DNA of 64,000 nucleotides from assembly GCA_037176705.1 (NCBI GenBank), contig CM073886.1, positions 11,368,501 through 11,432,500 on the forward strand. The letters are read 5' to 3'. This stretch comes from Molossus alvarezi. Its lineage: Eukaryota; Chordata; Mammalia; Chiroptera; Molossidae. A model generated the notes under the pieces. That model ran no database searches. It saw nothing but the letters and a program-made list of their open reading frames with translations, and was not told the DNA's origin. This document shows, in pieces, positions 34,973 to 46,437 of this stretch; position 1 is the stretch's first letter; each line of letters opens with the position of its first letter. The position numbers and the translations under genes were made by a program.

Positions 34973-35919
34973 AAAAGTGGAACCTTCTGAACATGTTCAT
35001 GTTCTAATCTAACTAAAAATATCTTTAACCAGATGCTACATGTATCTAATTCAAATGAAGGCTAAGGGTAATCTAGGGTTTGGTTCTACATAGTGGACAT
35101 ATCTTAGTTCAGATTTATTCCACTGTGGGTTGGAACTATTTCTTGTTTCCTTTTTGATGTCTTAGAATAAACTAAAGTCTTTCCTAGCTAAGTGGGAGAA
35201 AGGCTCCACCCACTCTCCACCAAAGGTGTGTAATAGTGCTCTAGAGATAGAGCTGTTAGCAGGGAACCTCAAGAGACAATCTGAAGCATCCAAGAAGAGC
35301 AGTGGTTCACTTGGGATCAGACTCAGTGAATTATTGGCAAGGTCTAGAACAGAGCCCAGAGTTCCTCATTTCCAGCCAGAGCTCATTCTCTTTGGTTTGA
35401 CTTTACCTCTGGGATTCATAGAAACTTGCACTTAATTATAAGAACAGGTCATCAGCTTTCTTTATGGAATTTTAAAGGAGATTGCCTTGGTGCATTTAGC
35501 CTAAGTAGTAGGGTCTAGCAGAGTAGTGACTTTAGGATTAGAAATGTGCTGCTGTGATTCCTGCTTTTCTAAGGGCTTCCTAGAATCTCTTAGGTTTGTT
35601 GCCTAGGTATTTTTACCACTTTTCTGTTACATTTCATGACCAGTACAGCAGGTTAAGGTGACTGAGGGCAGCATGTCCAGACATATGGTGACAAACTCTT
35701 AGTGCTGCTGTCTGTGGTTCTGGCTGATGCTACCAGCAGCCTAAGGAGGAGGAAACCATTTCTGACTGATTTGATGTGGATAGGGTTGTTCTTGGCATCT
35801 CTCATGATTGTTGCTTTTATTTACCTGTTTGGGGGTATAGTTAAAAATAAAACTAAACTAAAAGAAGAGAAGTAGCCATCTTGAATTCACTTGCATTTTT
35901 GTCTGTCTTTTATTTTATT

Positions 35920-35995
35920 TTTTTGTTAATCCTCACCTGAGGATATTATTTCCATTAATTTCTAGAGAGAGTGGAAGGAAGGGAGGGAGGAAGGG

Positions 35996-36034
<39 letters not shown>

Positions 36035-36199
36035 CATTGATATAAGAGAGACACATCGATTGGTTGCCTCCCACATGACATTGACTGAGGCCAGGGATTG
36101 AACCTGCAACCCAGGTACATGCCCTTGACTGGGAGTCAAGCCTGTGACCCTTTGGTGTGCAGGCTGATGCTCTAACCACTGAACTACAGCAGCCAGTGC
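35920..36199 (-). mobile_element. Bat SINE, antisense
   Basis: 'ttaatcctcacctgaggata', long (GA)n at about 36000-36030, and end 'cagcagccagtgc'. Confidence 0.85.
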
Positions 36200-36214
36200 T
36201 GTCTATTGTTTATT

Positions 36215-36456
36215 TTTTAATCCTCACCTGAGGACATTTTTGCATTTATCTTCAGACAGAGTGGGAGGGAGAGAGGGAGGAAGTGAGAGAGAGAAACATC
36301 GACCTGAGAGAGACACATTGACTGGCTGCTACCCACACAACCCCAACTGGGGCCAGAGCTAAACCGCAACCGAGGTACGTGCCCTTAGCAGGAATCGACC
36401 CCAGGACTCTCTGGTCCGCGGGCCGATGCTCTAAACGCTGAGCCACACCGGCCAGG
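36215..36456 (-). mobile_element. Ves-type SINE, antisense
   Basis: Target duplication 'ctgtctattgttta' and 'ctgtctattcttta'. It was inserted right beside the previous SINE. Confidence 0.92.
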
Positions 36457-36512
36457 GCTGTCTATTCTTTATTTTTAAGGATAGTCTTAATCTTTCCTAC
36501 TTCTCTAGCAAT

Positions 36513-36585
36513 CGTGTGTGTGTGTGTGTGTGTGTGTGTGAACAGTGTGAGTGAATGGTGGGGAGATATATATATATATATATAC
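36513..36585. repeat. (GT)n and (TA)n microsatellites
   Basis: (GT)14 at 36513-36540 and (TA)n at about 36565-36585, separated by 25 bases. Confidence 0.93.
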
Positions 36586-36955
36586 TATAGCTCCTACCCC
36601 AGAGGAAACAAGTTAGCAATTAGCCATCATTTATAAGGTGACATGATACTCTTAAAACTGTTTATCCACACATTAGGTTAAGTAAAAACTGTAACAGTGA
36701 AAGTTTCTCTACTTAAAAATGTATCCATAGCAAGCTTACTGACTTCAGAATGACTGAATACACTGTGAGTGCTCATGGTCACCTCAGAGTGGGAAAAATG
36801 TTGTATAGGCTGTCTTTTCTTGTTGAAAATAAACTAGATTTTGTAGTGGGTTTTGACAACCCAGGTAACATATATGGAGGGAGGCATGTTTTTTAAAAAA
36901 ATACTAATTTCATGTATTTTCATAGCCTTCTTTTGTTGCTATTTAACTTTTCCAG

Positions 36956-37068
36956 AAGAGCTTCTTAATAACTTTGCCCAGCAAGTAGGAGCCTGGAGAT
37001 TCTGCCTGTATTTTCTCTCCAGCACTAGGAATGACTATGTAATGATGTACAGTTTGACGGTTTTTGAG
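36956..37068 (+). CDS. XPO6: XPO6 coding exon 3 (residues 32-69)
   Basis: 113 bases that complete codon 32 and end on a codon boundary. The protein starts EELLNNFAQQ and ends YSLTVFE. This is the first part of the importin-beta N-terminal (IBN) domain, which in this family contacts RanGTP. The helix-forming pattern AWRFCLYFLSSTRNDYVMMY is typical of the first HEAT repeat pair. The acceptor is cttttccag ending at 36955 and the donor is GAG then gtaagt at 37069. Phase (1 in, 0 out) agrees with the exons on both sides. No disruption. Confidence 0.97.
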
Positions 37069-37451
37069 GTAAGTTGTCAGATAATTCTATACTGTTCTGA
37101 AAAGTACTTGTAGTCACATTGCTGTGTCGTTGGCATGAGGCTTTAGGGTTGATGTACAGATGGCTGGGAAACGGTGGTGATGCAGCTCAGGGCTTCTCCA
37201 TGCTGCCTTTATCAAGGTGTCTGGTGTTGTCTGGTGCTCTGAGCACCTTTCCATCTTTGACACCACAAAGGTGAGATGAGGTTAGGTGGGTAGTTCATTT
37301 GTGGTAGCACATTGTTCCTTCCATGTTATCGTTTAAAAAAGAAAGATAATTTAAGTTTGGGAGGAGGGATAGTACTTTGAATACTCTCATACCAACCACA
37401 AACATTTTAATTTTTATCAACTCTCTCCCCATTTTTGTCTTATGCATACTT

Positions 37452-37691
37452 TTTTTTATCCTTACCTGAGGACATTTTTTCCATTTTTTTGTTCAGATAG
37501 AGTGGGAAGGAGAGAGAGAGAGAAAGAGAAACATCGACGTGAAAGGGACACATTGAGTGGCTGCCACCTGCACGACCAACCAGGGCCAGGGACAAACTAC
37601 AACCGAGGTACATGCCCTTAGCGGGAATCAAACCTGGGTCTCTCCGGACCACAGGCCAATGCTCTAACCGCTGAGCCAAACTGGCCAGGGC
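37452..37691 (-). mobile_element. Ves-type SINE, first of a tandem pair
   Basis: Starts beside 'cttatgcatacttttttttatc' (split motif at 37439-37460) and ends 'aactggccagggc' directly against the poly-T of the next SINE. Confidence 0.9.
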
Positions 37692-37954
37692 TTTTTTTTA
37701 ATCCTCACCCGAGGATATTTTTCTCTTTATCATCAGACAGAGTGGGAGGGAGGGAGAGAGGGAGGAAGTGGGGTGGGGGAGAAAGAGAGAAACATTGATG
37801 TGAGAAGAGACCCATCAACTGGTTGCTTCCCGCATGATCCCACCGGGGCCAGGGACAAACCGCAACCAAGGGACATGCCCTTGACTAGAATTGAACCTTC
37901 CACTCATTGGTCCAGGGGCCAACACTTTAACTGCTGAGCCAAACTGGCTAGGCT
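37692..37954 (-). mobile_element. Ves-type SINE, second of a tandem pair
   Basis: Ends 'aactggctaggc', followed by 'tgttatgcacactt', which matches 'ttatgcatactt' left of the first copy. One outer target duplication therefore brackets both SINEs. Confidence 0.9.
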
Positions 37955-38261
37955 GTTATGCACACTTAAAAAAACCTAATTATAATAATCATATTGCTCA
38001 TACCATTTTGTATTCTCCCCACACCTTACATTTATATTACATTCCTGTAAGTGGTTGTACCATTGTTCATGAAGCCATTCTCCTATTTTTGAACATTGAA
38101 GTTATTTCTGTCATTATTTAGTGGTGGCCATTAGAGACATTGATATAATAAAGAGTTTTTACACATACAGCTTTTGGTTTCCATTAAAATATTTAGCAGA
38201 TCTTTCTACGAATGGTATTGTTGTATTATAGGATTTGAATATTTTTATTACTCTCTCTCTT

Positions 38262-38502
38262 TTTTTTTTTTTAATTCACATCCAAGGATGTTTTTACATT
38301 AATCTTCAGATAGAGCTAGAGGGAGAGTGAGAGAGAGAGAAACATCAATGTGAGAGAGACACATCTATTGGTTGCCACCCTCACAGCCCCAACCGGGGCT
38401 GGGGACGAACCACAACTGAGGTACGTGCCCTTGGCCAGAATCAAACCCGGGACTCTTTGGTCCATGGGCGATGCTCTTACTGCTGAGCCAAACCAGCCAT
38501 GG
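38262..38502 (-). mobile_element. Ves-type SINE, antisense
   Basis: Imperfect target duplication 'tttttattactctc' and 'tttttatttctctt'. It lies 149 bases before exon 4. Confidence 0.9.
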
Positions 38503-38651
38503 CGATTTTTATTTCTCTTATTGCCAGATTGCTCCAAACTTTTGTTTACAATCAGGGTTTCTTGTTTGAGTTGATACAGCTAACCATTGGGGGAAAACCA
38601 GGCATTTTCGTGTATAGATTGCTAACTTTAAGATGTATATATTTTTTTCAG

Positions 38652-38849
38652 AATCTGATCAATAAAATGTGGCTTGGGGTCCCATCTCAGGATAAGATGG
38701 AAATCCGTAGCTGCCTACCCAAACTCCTTTTGGCTCACCACAAAACCTTACCTTACTTTATCCGGAACAAGCTCTGCAAAGTTATTGTTGATATTGGCCG
38801 TCAAGATTGGCCCATGTTCTACCATGACTTTTTTACTAACATTTTACAG
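38652..38849 (+). CDS. XPO6: XPO6 coding exon 4 (residues 70-135)
   Basis: 198 bases, 66 codons, phase 0 at both ends. It encodes the rest of the importin-beta N-terminal domain and the start of the exportin-1-like helical region. Motifs are NLINKMWLGV, then KTLPYFIRNKL, then VIVDIGRQDWPMFY; the last is the conserved exportin signature (basic-rich helix then W-P). The acceptor is attttttttcag ending at 38651 and the donor is CAG then gtaagg. An open frame continues 45 bases into the intron, so the reading frame alone does not set the 3' end. The splice signal and the join to exon 5 do. Confidence 0.97.
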
Positions 38850-39059
38850 GTAAGGGCATACCAGAGGACACTTTATCTTGTAAATTGTTCATAGAAATGA
38901 TTCTTTCCTTTTCTTGAAGAGGATTTTTAAGATTAGCATTTTGGAGCTGCAGAGGTGAGGTCAGTGTTGGATAGATTCACTTAATTCTGCATTCTTGAGA
39001 CATGTACCTTTGTGCAGTGAAGAAAGGCTGGGGAAAACCCAATTGCTCTGTTAACCTCT

Positions 39060-39860
39060 TGTGAAATTTTGTTCAGCAAATATTTGAAAGTCTGTTAGGT
39101 ACTGTGCCACATGTTGGAGTACAAGGGTGAGGCCTTCAGTAGTCATAATTTAGTGAGGAGATAACTCTGCAAATAATAATTATCCAACAATGGCAGTTAC
39201 TGCAGGGGACGTATGTGCAGAGTGCATGGCGGCATAGTATTTAGACAAGGAGCTGAGGTTGTTTCTGTGTTTTTGGTGATGAGATGAGAGGTGATGTAGT
39301 GCAGAGTAAGAGGCTAGTTTAATGGGTAGGGGCTAGACCAGTATGGGCCTGGCTCAATGACAAATTTGGAGAAGGGAGAAAATATGTCACATTTTTTATG
39401 TTGGAATGACAACTTTAGCAATTGTGTGGGGTCTGGATTGCAGAGGGGCTGCCATGAAGGTGGCCAGTAAGGCTGCTGATGGAAAGTCTGAGGGAGACGA
39501 GGAGGACCCCAGCCAAGCACAGGCCTGCCTGGTGGATGGAGGTGAGGCACTTAGGCGATGGAGTCGAGAGGCTTTGTTGGGGTGGTCAGGGTCGGGGAAC
39601 GGAGGAATCTAGGATGTCTCCCATGTTTCTGGCTTGGGTAGAAGGTTTTCCAGGTCAGGGATGATGACAGAAGGACTATATTTTGGTAGATGGTAAATTC
39701 AGGTTGGCAGAATATGCATTTAAAATGTGTGTGTTCCTTCTGTATTTATCTAGTGAGATTAGGAAATGTGGGTCTGGGGTTCAGGTCAGGATTGGAAGTC
39801 ATCAGGTAAGAACTAGGTGGGACGGGGTGTGTGTGGCTAAGCCAAGAGGTGTTCATCTGA
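39060..39860 (-). mobile_element. L2 fragments, antisense
   Basis: 'gtctgttaggtactgtgcca', 'aataataattatccaac', 'ggctagaccagtatgggcct', 'ggattgcagaggggctgcca' and 'aggtcagggatgatgacag' follow inverted L2 sequence. Confidence 0.5.
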
Positions 39861-39888
39861 ATTATGGGATACAGCTGGAAACATTTTC

Positions 39889-40136
39889 TTTCTTTTTTTT
39901 AATCCTCACCTGAAGATATTTTTTCATTTATCTTCAGATAGAGTGGGAGGAAGAGAGAAAGAGAGAAACATCCATGTGAGAGAGACACATCGATTGGTTG
40001 TCTCTTGCACAATCTCAACCAGGGCTGGGGATGAACCACAACTTAGGCACAAAATCGAACCTGTGACCAGAATCGAACCCGTGACTCATTGGTCTGTGGG
40101 ACGACGCGCTAACCGCCGAGCCAAACCAGCCAGGGC
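39889..40136 (-). mobile_element. Ves-type SINE, antisense
   Basis: Exact 18-bp target duplication 'acagctggaaacattttc' at 39871-39888 and 40137-40154. Confidence 0.95.
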
Positions 40137-40399
40137 ACAGCTGGAAACATTTTCATATTATTGTGACAGTCTTGAGTGTGCAGGAATTGGGTTTAATGTA
40201 CAGTTTATAGAAATAGAAATTTAAAAAAATTTCTTATAACCTCAGTGATTCAGGATTTTCCAGAACAATACCATTTTCTGACATTCTGCCTGCTCTTCCT
40301 ACAATCCATTGGAATGAGGCAGCAATTAAAAAAATTCAGCATTAATATTGCTTCTCTCAGATTGCCTCTCAGAAAGGCACACAAATTCTTTTTAAAAAA

Positions 40400-40571
40400 A
40401 TGTGTTTTTTTTTTTCCTTTATTGATTTGAGAGAGAGAGAGAGAAAGGGAGAGGGAGAGATAGAAATATCGATGAGCGAGGACATTGATTGGCTGTCTCC
40501 TGCATGCCCCCCACTGGGGATTGGGCCCACAACCTGGGCATGTGCCCTGACTGGGAATCAGAAGCTGCTAC
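40400..40571 (-). mobile_element. Bat SINE, antisense, head missing
   Basis: Second-subtype SINE whose head stops at 'gaatcagaagctgctacc' and is replaced by the poly-T of the next SINE. Confidence 0.85.
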
Positions 40572-40779
40572 CTTTTTTTTTTCTTTATTGATTATAGAGA
40601 GAGAGGAAATGAGAGGGAGAGAGAGATAGAAACATCGATGATGAGAGAACATTGATTGACTGCCTCCCTGCCACTGGGGATTTGGCCCACAACCTGGGCA
40701 TGTGCCCTGACCAGGAATCGAACCGGTGACCTCTTGGTGCATGCGTCGACGCTCAACCACTGAGCCACATCGGCCGGAC
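40572..40779 (-). mobile_element. Bat SINE, antisense, fused to the preceding one
   Basis: Complete second-subtype copy ending 'ccacatcggccggac', followed by 'cacaaattctt'. That motif also occurs left of the preceding partial copy (about 40380). Confidence 0.88.
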
Positions 40780-40839
40780 CACAAATTCTTCATTCAGTTT
40801 GGTTTCATTTAGAGTTTTATTGAGTTGATATTGTAAAGG

Positions 40840-41270
40840 AGTTTCATGCATTTATTCAGTAAATTATTTTTTGAATTTCAGCCATGAGCTAACTGAGCAT
40901 GGTAAGACTGTTAGTAATGAACAAATGCAATATCCTGTCTTAATGGAGCTTGTAATCTCAAAGGGGAGGCGTTGGTAGATGATAGGCAAATAGATACTGT
41001 TAGGTAATTAAAATATTGTGACAAAAATTAAATTCAGAGTAAGAAGAAGGAGAATATCAGGACTTATTTCTATGGGATAATCATGGAAGGCTTTTCTGAG
41101 AAGCAGAAATTTGAGCTGAAACTTGAGTGGAAGTGGAGGAATGAGACGCGTGGGTGTCCAGAGGAACAGTGTTTTAAGCAGAGGGAATAGCAAGTGCAAA
41201 GAACCTGAGGAATGGCACAGAGGTTGAGTAGCTTGGAGTAAGTAGGATATGAGGTGAGAGGCTTTGTTGG
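40840..41270 (-). mobile_element. L2 fragment, antisense
   Basis: 'catggaaggcttttctgaga', 'tttgagctgaaacttgagtg', 'taagcagagggaatagcaag' and 'tgcaaagaacctgaggaat' are classic inverted L2 motifs. Confidence 0.75.
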
Positions 41271-41689
41271 CTCTCTGATTCATTGCCTTCACTCCAAGTT
41301 GAGGACAATGTGGTAACTCTCCATGGCTCTCTAAGAGGGAGCTGGAGGAAGTCCACTGGAGGTGGAAAAGACCAAGAAGGCTGGGTTGGGTAGTGGCATG
41401 TCCTGTGAGAAGAAGCAGTGGAGTGTGAGTCAGAGAGCCATAGTCCTGCCAGTAGCAGGTGAGATGGAGCCATGTTTTCACCCAGCTGGGATCAGTGTCT
41501 TTGATGAAGAATAGACATTTCCTATCTACCCTTGAAGTATAATTAATGATGATAAATGAGAATATGAAAGAACGTTTTTAGGTGAAGTGCTCACAGAGAT
41601 TTATTTTAAAAGGCTAGTTGTGTTCCTCTGTCCTCTACCGTTTTCTTCTTCCACTCCTCCAAAAAGGACTCCTTTAATCTCATGCACCC

Positions 41690-41860
41690 CACAGTGGAAA
41701 GAGCACTGGGCTGGGAGGCAGCATGTTTGGGGTCTGTGTCCATTCTTGTCAGAAATCATCTTTGGTTTTAGCAACTCCTACGACTTATGTGAGCCTCCAT
41801 TTCCTTCTTTGTAAAATGAGAGGATTGGTCTAAGTGATCTTTAAAATCTTTTCCAGTTTT
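41690..41860 (+). mobile_element. MIR SINE
   Basis: 'acagtggaaagagcactggg', 'agcctccatttccttctttg' and 'aaaatgagaggattgg' in sense order. Confidence 0.7.
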
Positions 41861-42599
41861 ATTCTCTACTGCTTATTTTATCCACGAGAACCAGTCAGTG
41901 GCATGAAAACCATGTCAAGAATGATTGGTGCTCAATTTCTGATAATAATAATAATAAAGTGCACCTTTTCAACAGGTATTGGTAAACAAGACAAACCAGT
42001 TCTGGAATCAACTTCCATCATACAATCCTTTGATTAAGTCATCTAAGAGGTTTTTCGGGCTCAGTTCCATCATGGTCTGCCTGCAGTCTGGGGTGCATAG
42101 TGTTTAAATTAAAAAAATAATAATAATAACTGACAGTTGGCTGAGACATCTATGCAGTTTATGCCACCACCATACCAGGCAAGAGGAGTTGATTCAGGGT
42201 TCCAGAAAGATACTTACAGTTTTGTGTGTTGGTTATGCCATTTCTGGGCCACTGGAGAAGGAAGTAGTGGAAGTCTAGCTTAGTTGTGCCCCCTGCCAGT
42301 GCACTAGCACACATACCACACCTTTCTAGAGTCTTCAGATTCCTGAAATCTGCTGAGCTGCATCTGGGGTCACGCTGTGCCTGGCCAGATAGTTAAAGGA
42401 GCAGGCAGCATAGGAAAGAATTGCCTTTTTGTTTCCTTCTGTGATTAGTGGTGTAATAATTGTTGAGCCTTTTCAGATGGTCACACTAAGAACCTGAACC
42501 TGACCTTCAACCTAAAGGTACTTATTCTCTGTTAAAATAAATTACAGAGGTTACTTATGTTATGAGCTTAAATTATATGTGTGAAGAAGGTAAACACTT

Positions 42600-42848
42600 T
42601 TTTTTTAATCCTTACTTAAGGATATGTTTATTGATTTTAGAGAGAGGGGAAAGGAGAGAGAGAGAGTGAGACACACACACACACAGAGAAAGAAACAGCA
42701 GTGTGAGAGAGAACATTGGTTGCCTTCCACACATGCCCATCTGGGGATCGAACCCACAACCCAGGTGTGGACCCTGACAGGAAAGGAACCCATATCCTTT
42801 CAGTGTACAGGATGATGCTCCAGCCAACTGAATCACACTATCAAGGGC
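42600..42848 (-). mobile_element. Old bat SINE, antisense
   Basis: 'taatccttacttaaggatat', GA tract with an inserted (AC)n, and end 'aatcacactatcaagggc'. Strongly diverged. Confidence 0.8.
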
Positions 42849-42917
42849 AAGGAAAATACTATTTAAATAAAACTTTTCTAGACACAAAGCTAGTGAGAAG
42901 TAAAATTACACATTTTA

Positions 42918-43191
42918 TTTTATTTTTATTTATTTATTTATTTTTATCCTCACCGGAGGACATTTTTCCATTTTTTGTTCAGGTAGAGTGGGAGGGAGAG
43001 AGAGGAACAGAGAGAGAGAGAGAGAGAGAAACATCGACGTGAAAGGAACACATCGAGTGGCTGCCACCCGCACAACCGACCAGGGCTGGGGACAAACTGC
43101 AACCGAGGTACGCGCCCTTAGCGGGAACCAAACCCGGGTCTCTCAGGACCGCAGGCTGATGCTCTCACCGCTGAGCCAAACCGGCCAGGGC
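42918..43191 (-). mobile_element. Ves-type SINE, antisense
   Basis: Target duplication 'aaaattacacatttta' on both sides; complete head with CpGs. Confidence 0.94.
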
Positions 43192-43679
43192 AAAATTACA
43201 CATTTTATCAAGCTGTTCTTTCAAGTAAAGAATAACTTTCATTTTTAGCCTGTTTCTTACTTGTCTCCCCTTCTCTCAAATGATGAGAGCGCAGAAGCAG
43301 CATTTTATATCTGTATGCCAAGTGGAATATTTGGTTGTATGAGGCATTCCCAGTTGAGAGATTAAGGTTGAGGGTTTGGGGGAAAATAGAGACACATGAG
43401 AGAATAGAAAGAAATGAAAGGGGGGAAGTAATGGAAATCTTGTAAAATACATGTGGATAACCCAAAGGTTTCCAAATGGTGCTTACGAAGGGCCAGTTCT
43501 ACTATATTATGGAAGGAAAAATGATTATATGAGGATTTTTTGTTCCTCTTCTGCATTACCCGAATTTAAGTTGGTGTTAGAAATAGTCTGAACTTGTAGA
43601 AAATGAAGAGAAAACTTTTGGAGGATGTACTTGAAGTTTTAATGTTCAAGAGAACTGATTTAATAGAGCACTTAAAAAA

Positions 43680-43894
43680 ATTTTTTTTAAATGTTTTTAT
43701 TGATATTTTTATAGAGAGAGAAAATGAGAGAGAGATAGAAACATTGATGTAAGAGAGCAATATCGGTCAGCTGCCTCCTGCATGCCTTCCACTAGGGATC
43801 GAGCCCACAACCCAGGCATGTGCCCTGACCAATTGAGCTAGGGCCTCTCAGTCCATGGGACGATACTCAATCCACTGAGCCACACTGGCTGGGC
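43680..43894 (-). mobile_element. Bat SINE, antisense (second subtype)
   Basis: 'tgtttttattgatattttta', 'ccactagggatcgagccc' and end 'ccacactggctgggc'. Flanks share 'agcactt'. Confidence 0.85.
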
Positions 43895-43926
43895 TAGAAA
43901 GCACTTTTTAAAAATGAGGTAACATT

Positions 43927-44159
43927 GCCCTGGCCGGTTTGGCTCAGAGGGTTGAGCGTCGGCTCACGGTCTGGAGAGACCCAGGTTTGGTTCCTGCTAA
44001 GGGCACATACCTCGGTTGCAATTTGTCCCCAGCCCCAGTTGGGGTTGTGTGGGTGGCGACCACTTGATGTGTCTCTTTCACATTGATGTTTCTTTCTCTC
44101 TCTTCCTCTCGCTCTATGAATGCAAAAAGTGTCCTCAGGTGAGGATTAAAAAAAAAAAG
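43927..44159 (+). mobile_element. Ves-type SINE, first of a four-SINE cluster
   Basis: Sense copy bracketed by 'aaaatgaggtaacattg' (43911-43927) and 'aaaatgagataacattg' (44160-44176). Confidence 0.93.
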
Positions 44160-44176
44160 AAAATGAGATAACATTG

Positions 44177-44330
44177 CCCTGTCTGGTGTGGCTTGGTTGG
44201 TTGGGGGTCACCCTGTCACCAAAGGTTGCTTGATCCCCAGTAGGGGTTGTGCAGGAGGCATCTCATCTTTGTTTCTCTTTTAACATTGATGTTTCACTCT
44301 CTTCCTCTTTTTCTAAAAATCTATTTTAGC
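44177..44330 (+). mobile_element. Bat SINE, second of the cluster
   Basis: Starts 'ccctgtctggtgtggcttgg' immediately after the second target copy. CT tail then 'taaaaatctatttta'. Confidence 0.85.
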
Positions 44331-44541
44331 CCAGCTGATGTGGCTCAGTGGTTGAATATCCACCCATACACCAAGAGGTCGCCATTTCGATTCCTGGTCA
44401 GGGCACGTGCCCAGGCTGTGGGCCAAACCCCCCAGTGGAGGGCATGCAAGAGGCAGCTAATCCATGTTCTCTCTCATCTATGTTTCTCTCTCTCTCCCTC
44501 TCCCTCCCTCTCTCTCTCTCTAAAATCAATAAAGAAAAAAA
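44331..44541 (+). mobile_element. Bat SINE, third of the cluster
   Basis: Second-subtype head 'gcccagctgatgtggctcag', 'caagaggtcgccatttcgat', tail 'taaaatcaataaagaa'. Confidence 0.9.
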
Positions 44542-44801
44542 ATTTTTTTTTCTTTGTTATCCTCACCCGAGGACACTTTTTACATTTATCTTCAGGTAGA
44601 GTGGGAAGGAGAGAGGGAGGAAGAGAGAGAGAAACATCAATGTGAGAGAGAGAGAGACGTCGACTGGCTGCCACCTGCACAACCCCAACCCCGGGGCCAG
44701 GGCAAACTGCAAATGAGGTACGTGCCCTTAGTGGAAACCGAACCCAGGACTCTGTGGTCTGCGGGCCAGTGCTCTAACTGCTGAGCAAAACCACCCAGGG
44801 C
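44542..44801 (-). mobile_element. Ves-type SINE, fourth of the cluster, inverted
   Basis: 'ttatcctcacccgaggacac' to 'aaaaccacccagggc'. It lies tail-to-tail with the third copy. A third copy of 'aaaatgaggtaacattg' follows at 44830-44846. Confidence 0.92.
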
Positions 44802-44932
44802 AAGAAAAAGTTTTTTTTAATCAATTTTAAAAATGAGGTAACATTGGTTAATCACATCATAAATTTCAGGTGGACAACATAACTTTATATACTCTATTGC
44901 ATGCTCATCACCAGAAGTCTAGTTTGTTGTTG

Positions 44933-45007
44933 TTGTTAATCCTCACTCGAGGATATTTCTTCATTGATTTTTTTTTTTTTTTTGAGAGAGTGAAAGGGAG
45001 GCAAAGA

Positions 45008-45048
<41 letters not shown>

Positions 45049-45198
45049 GTGAGAGAGGTACGTTGATTGGTTGCCTCCCACATGCAACCATGGATGGAAC
45101 CTGCAACCCAGGTACATGTCCTTGACTGGGAATTGAACCCACAGCCCTTTGTTAACGTGGGCCGATGTTCTAACCACTGACGACACCAGCCAGTGCTA
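44933..45198 (-). mobile_element. Ves-type SINE with long (GA)n
   Basis: 'ttaatcctcactcgaggata', (GA)20 at about 45008-45047, end 'gacaccagccagtgct'. Confidence 0.87.
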
Positions 45199-46224
45199 AA
45201 GAGCATTTTTAATACGCCATTAATTACTACTGGTTTTATATTCTGCTTCTGAGGGCAGTTGAATTTACCAAAGTTTCCATTATTGAGAACTCTTTCTACT
45301 CTTCAGGGAAGAACTTTTCCTCGATCTGCAAGGGGAAGAGTTGTTTTCAAGGCAAAGGAAAGTGCCCTGTATTTATTTCTCTCTATTTATTTAATCATTT
45401 CTGTATTTTTCAGTTTCAGTTGACGTACAATATTGTATTAGTTTTAGGTGTACATCCCAGTGATTAGATATTGTATAACTTACTAAATGATCATCCCGAT
45501 AAATCTAACACTATACAAAGTTATTAGAATGTTGTGGACTGTATATCCTATGCTGTACTTGACATCCCCAGGACTATTCTGTTACAACCAGTTCGTAATC
45601 CCTTCATCTTTTTCACCCATCCCCTTAACCCCCACCCCCATCTGTTAACCCTCAAAATGTTCTCTGTATCTATGAGTCTGTTTCTGTTTTGTGTCTTTGG
45701 TTTTTTAAAGATTCATTTGTTGATAGGGTATGTATTGCCATTTTATTGTTCATCTTTTTTTAATCTTTATTTTCCTTCTTAAAAAAGACCCTTTAACATT
45801 TCATATAATACTGGTTTGGTGGTGATGAACTCCTTCAGCTTTTTCTTGTCTGGGAAGCTCTTTATCTGTCCTTTGATTCTAAATGATAGCTTTTCTGGGT
45901 AATCTTGGTTGTAGGTTTTTGCTTTTCATCACTTTGAATATTTCTTGCCACTCCCTTCTGGCCTGCAAAATTTCTCTTGAGAAATCAGCCAACAGTCTTA
46001 TGGGAGCTCCCATGTAGGTAACTAACTGCTTTTCTCTTGCTGCTTGTAAGATTTTTTTTTGTCTTTAACCTTTTGCATTTTAATTATTATGTGTCTTGGA
46101 GTGGACCTTTTTGGCTTCGTGTTGTTTGGGACTCTGCGCTTTCTGGACTTGAGTGTCTATTTTCGTCACCAGGTTAGGGAAGTTTCTCGTCATTATTTTT
46201 TCAAATAGGTTTTCAATTTCTTTT

Positions 46225-46437
46225 TTTTTAATTTATTTTTATTTTTTTAATTTATTTTTTTATTAATTAATTTTTGTTACAGATGTTTCTCCTTTTTCCC
46301 CCACTGATTCCCCCCTCCCCCTCCCTCCCTGCCCTTTCCCCAGTTTGTTGTCCATGTCCACTGTTCATGCATACATGCATATAAGTTCTGTGGTTTATCT
46401 CTCCCCCACCACCCCCTCTTCTGGGGATTGTCAGTTT
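46225..46437 (-). mobile_element. Young L1 3' tail inside the half-L1
   Basis: T-rich left part then 'cagatgtttctcctttttcc', 'ttgtccatgtccactgttca' and 'ccccctcttc'. Closely resembles the 3' UTR of the copy at 32.9 kb. The ORF1-region sequence of the host element resumes at about 46440. Confidence 0.65.

Larger units (their letters stand above)
32119..36955 (+). other. XPO6: XPO6 intron 2
   Basis: gtaagt to ttccag, phase 1. Holds a half-L1-like 3' end, seven Ves-type SINEs (six antisense, one sense) and (GT)n/(TA)n tracts. I see no feature in about 32150-32550, 33330-33760, 34990-35910 and 36590-36940. Confidence 0.9.
37069..38651 (+). other. XPO6: XPO6 intron 3
   Basis: gtaagt to ttttcag, phase 0. 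Contains a two-SINE antisense block, one further SINE and a short L1-like stretch at about 37985-38240. Nothing recognisable in 37085-37440. Confidence 0.92.
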
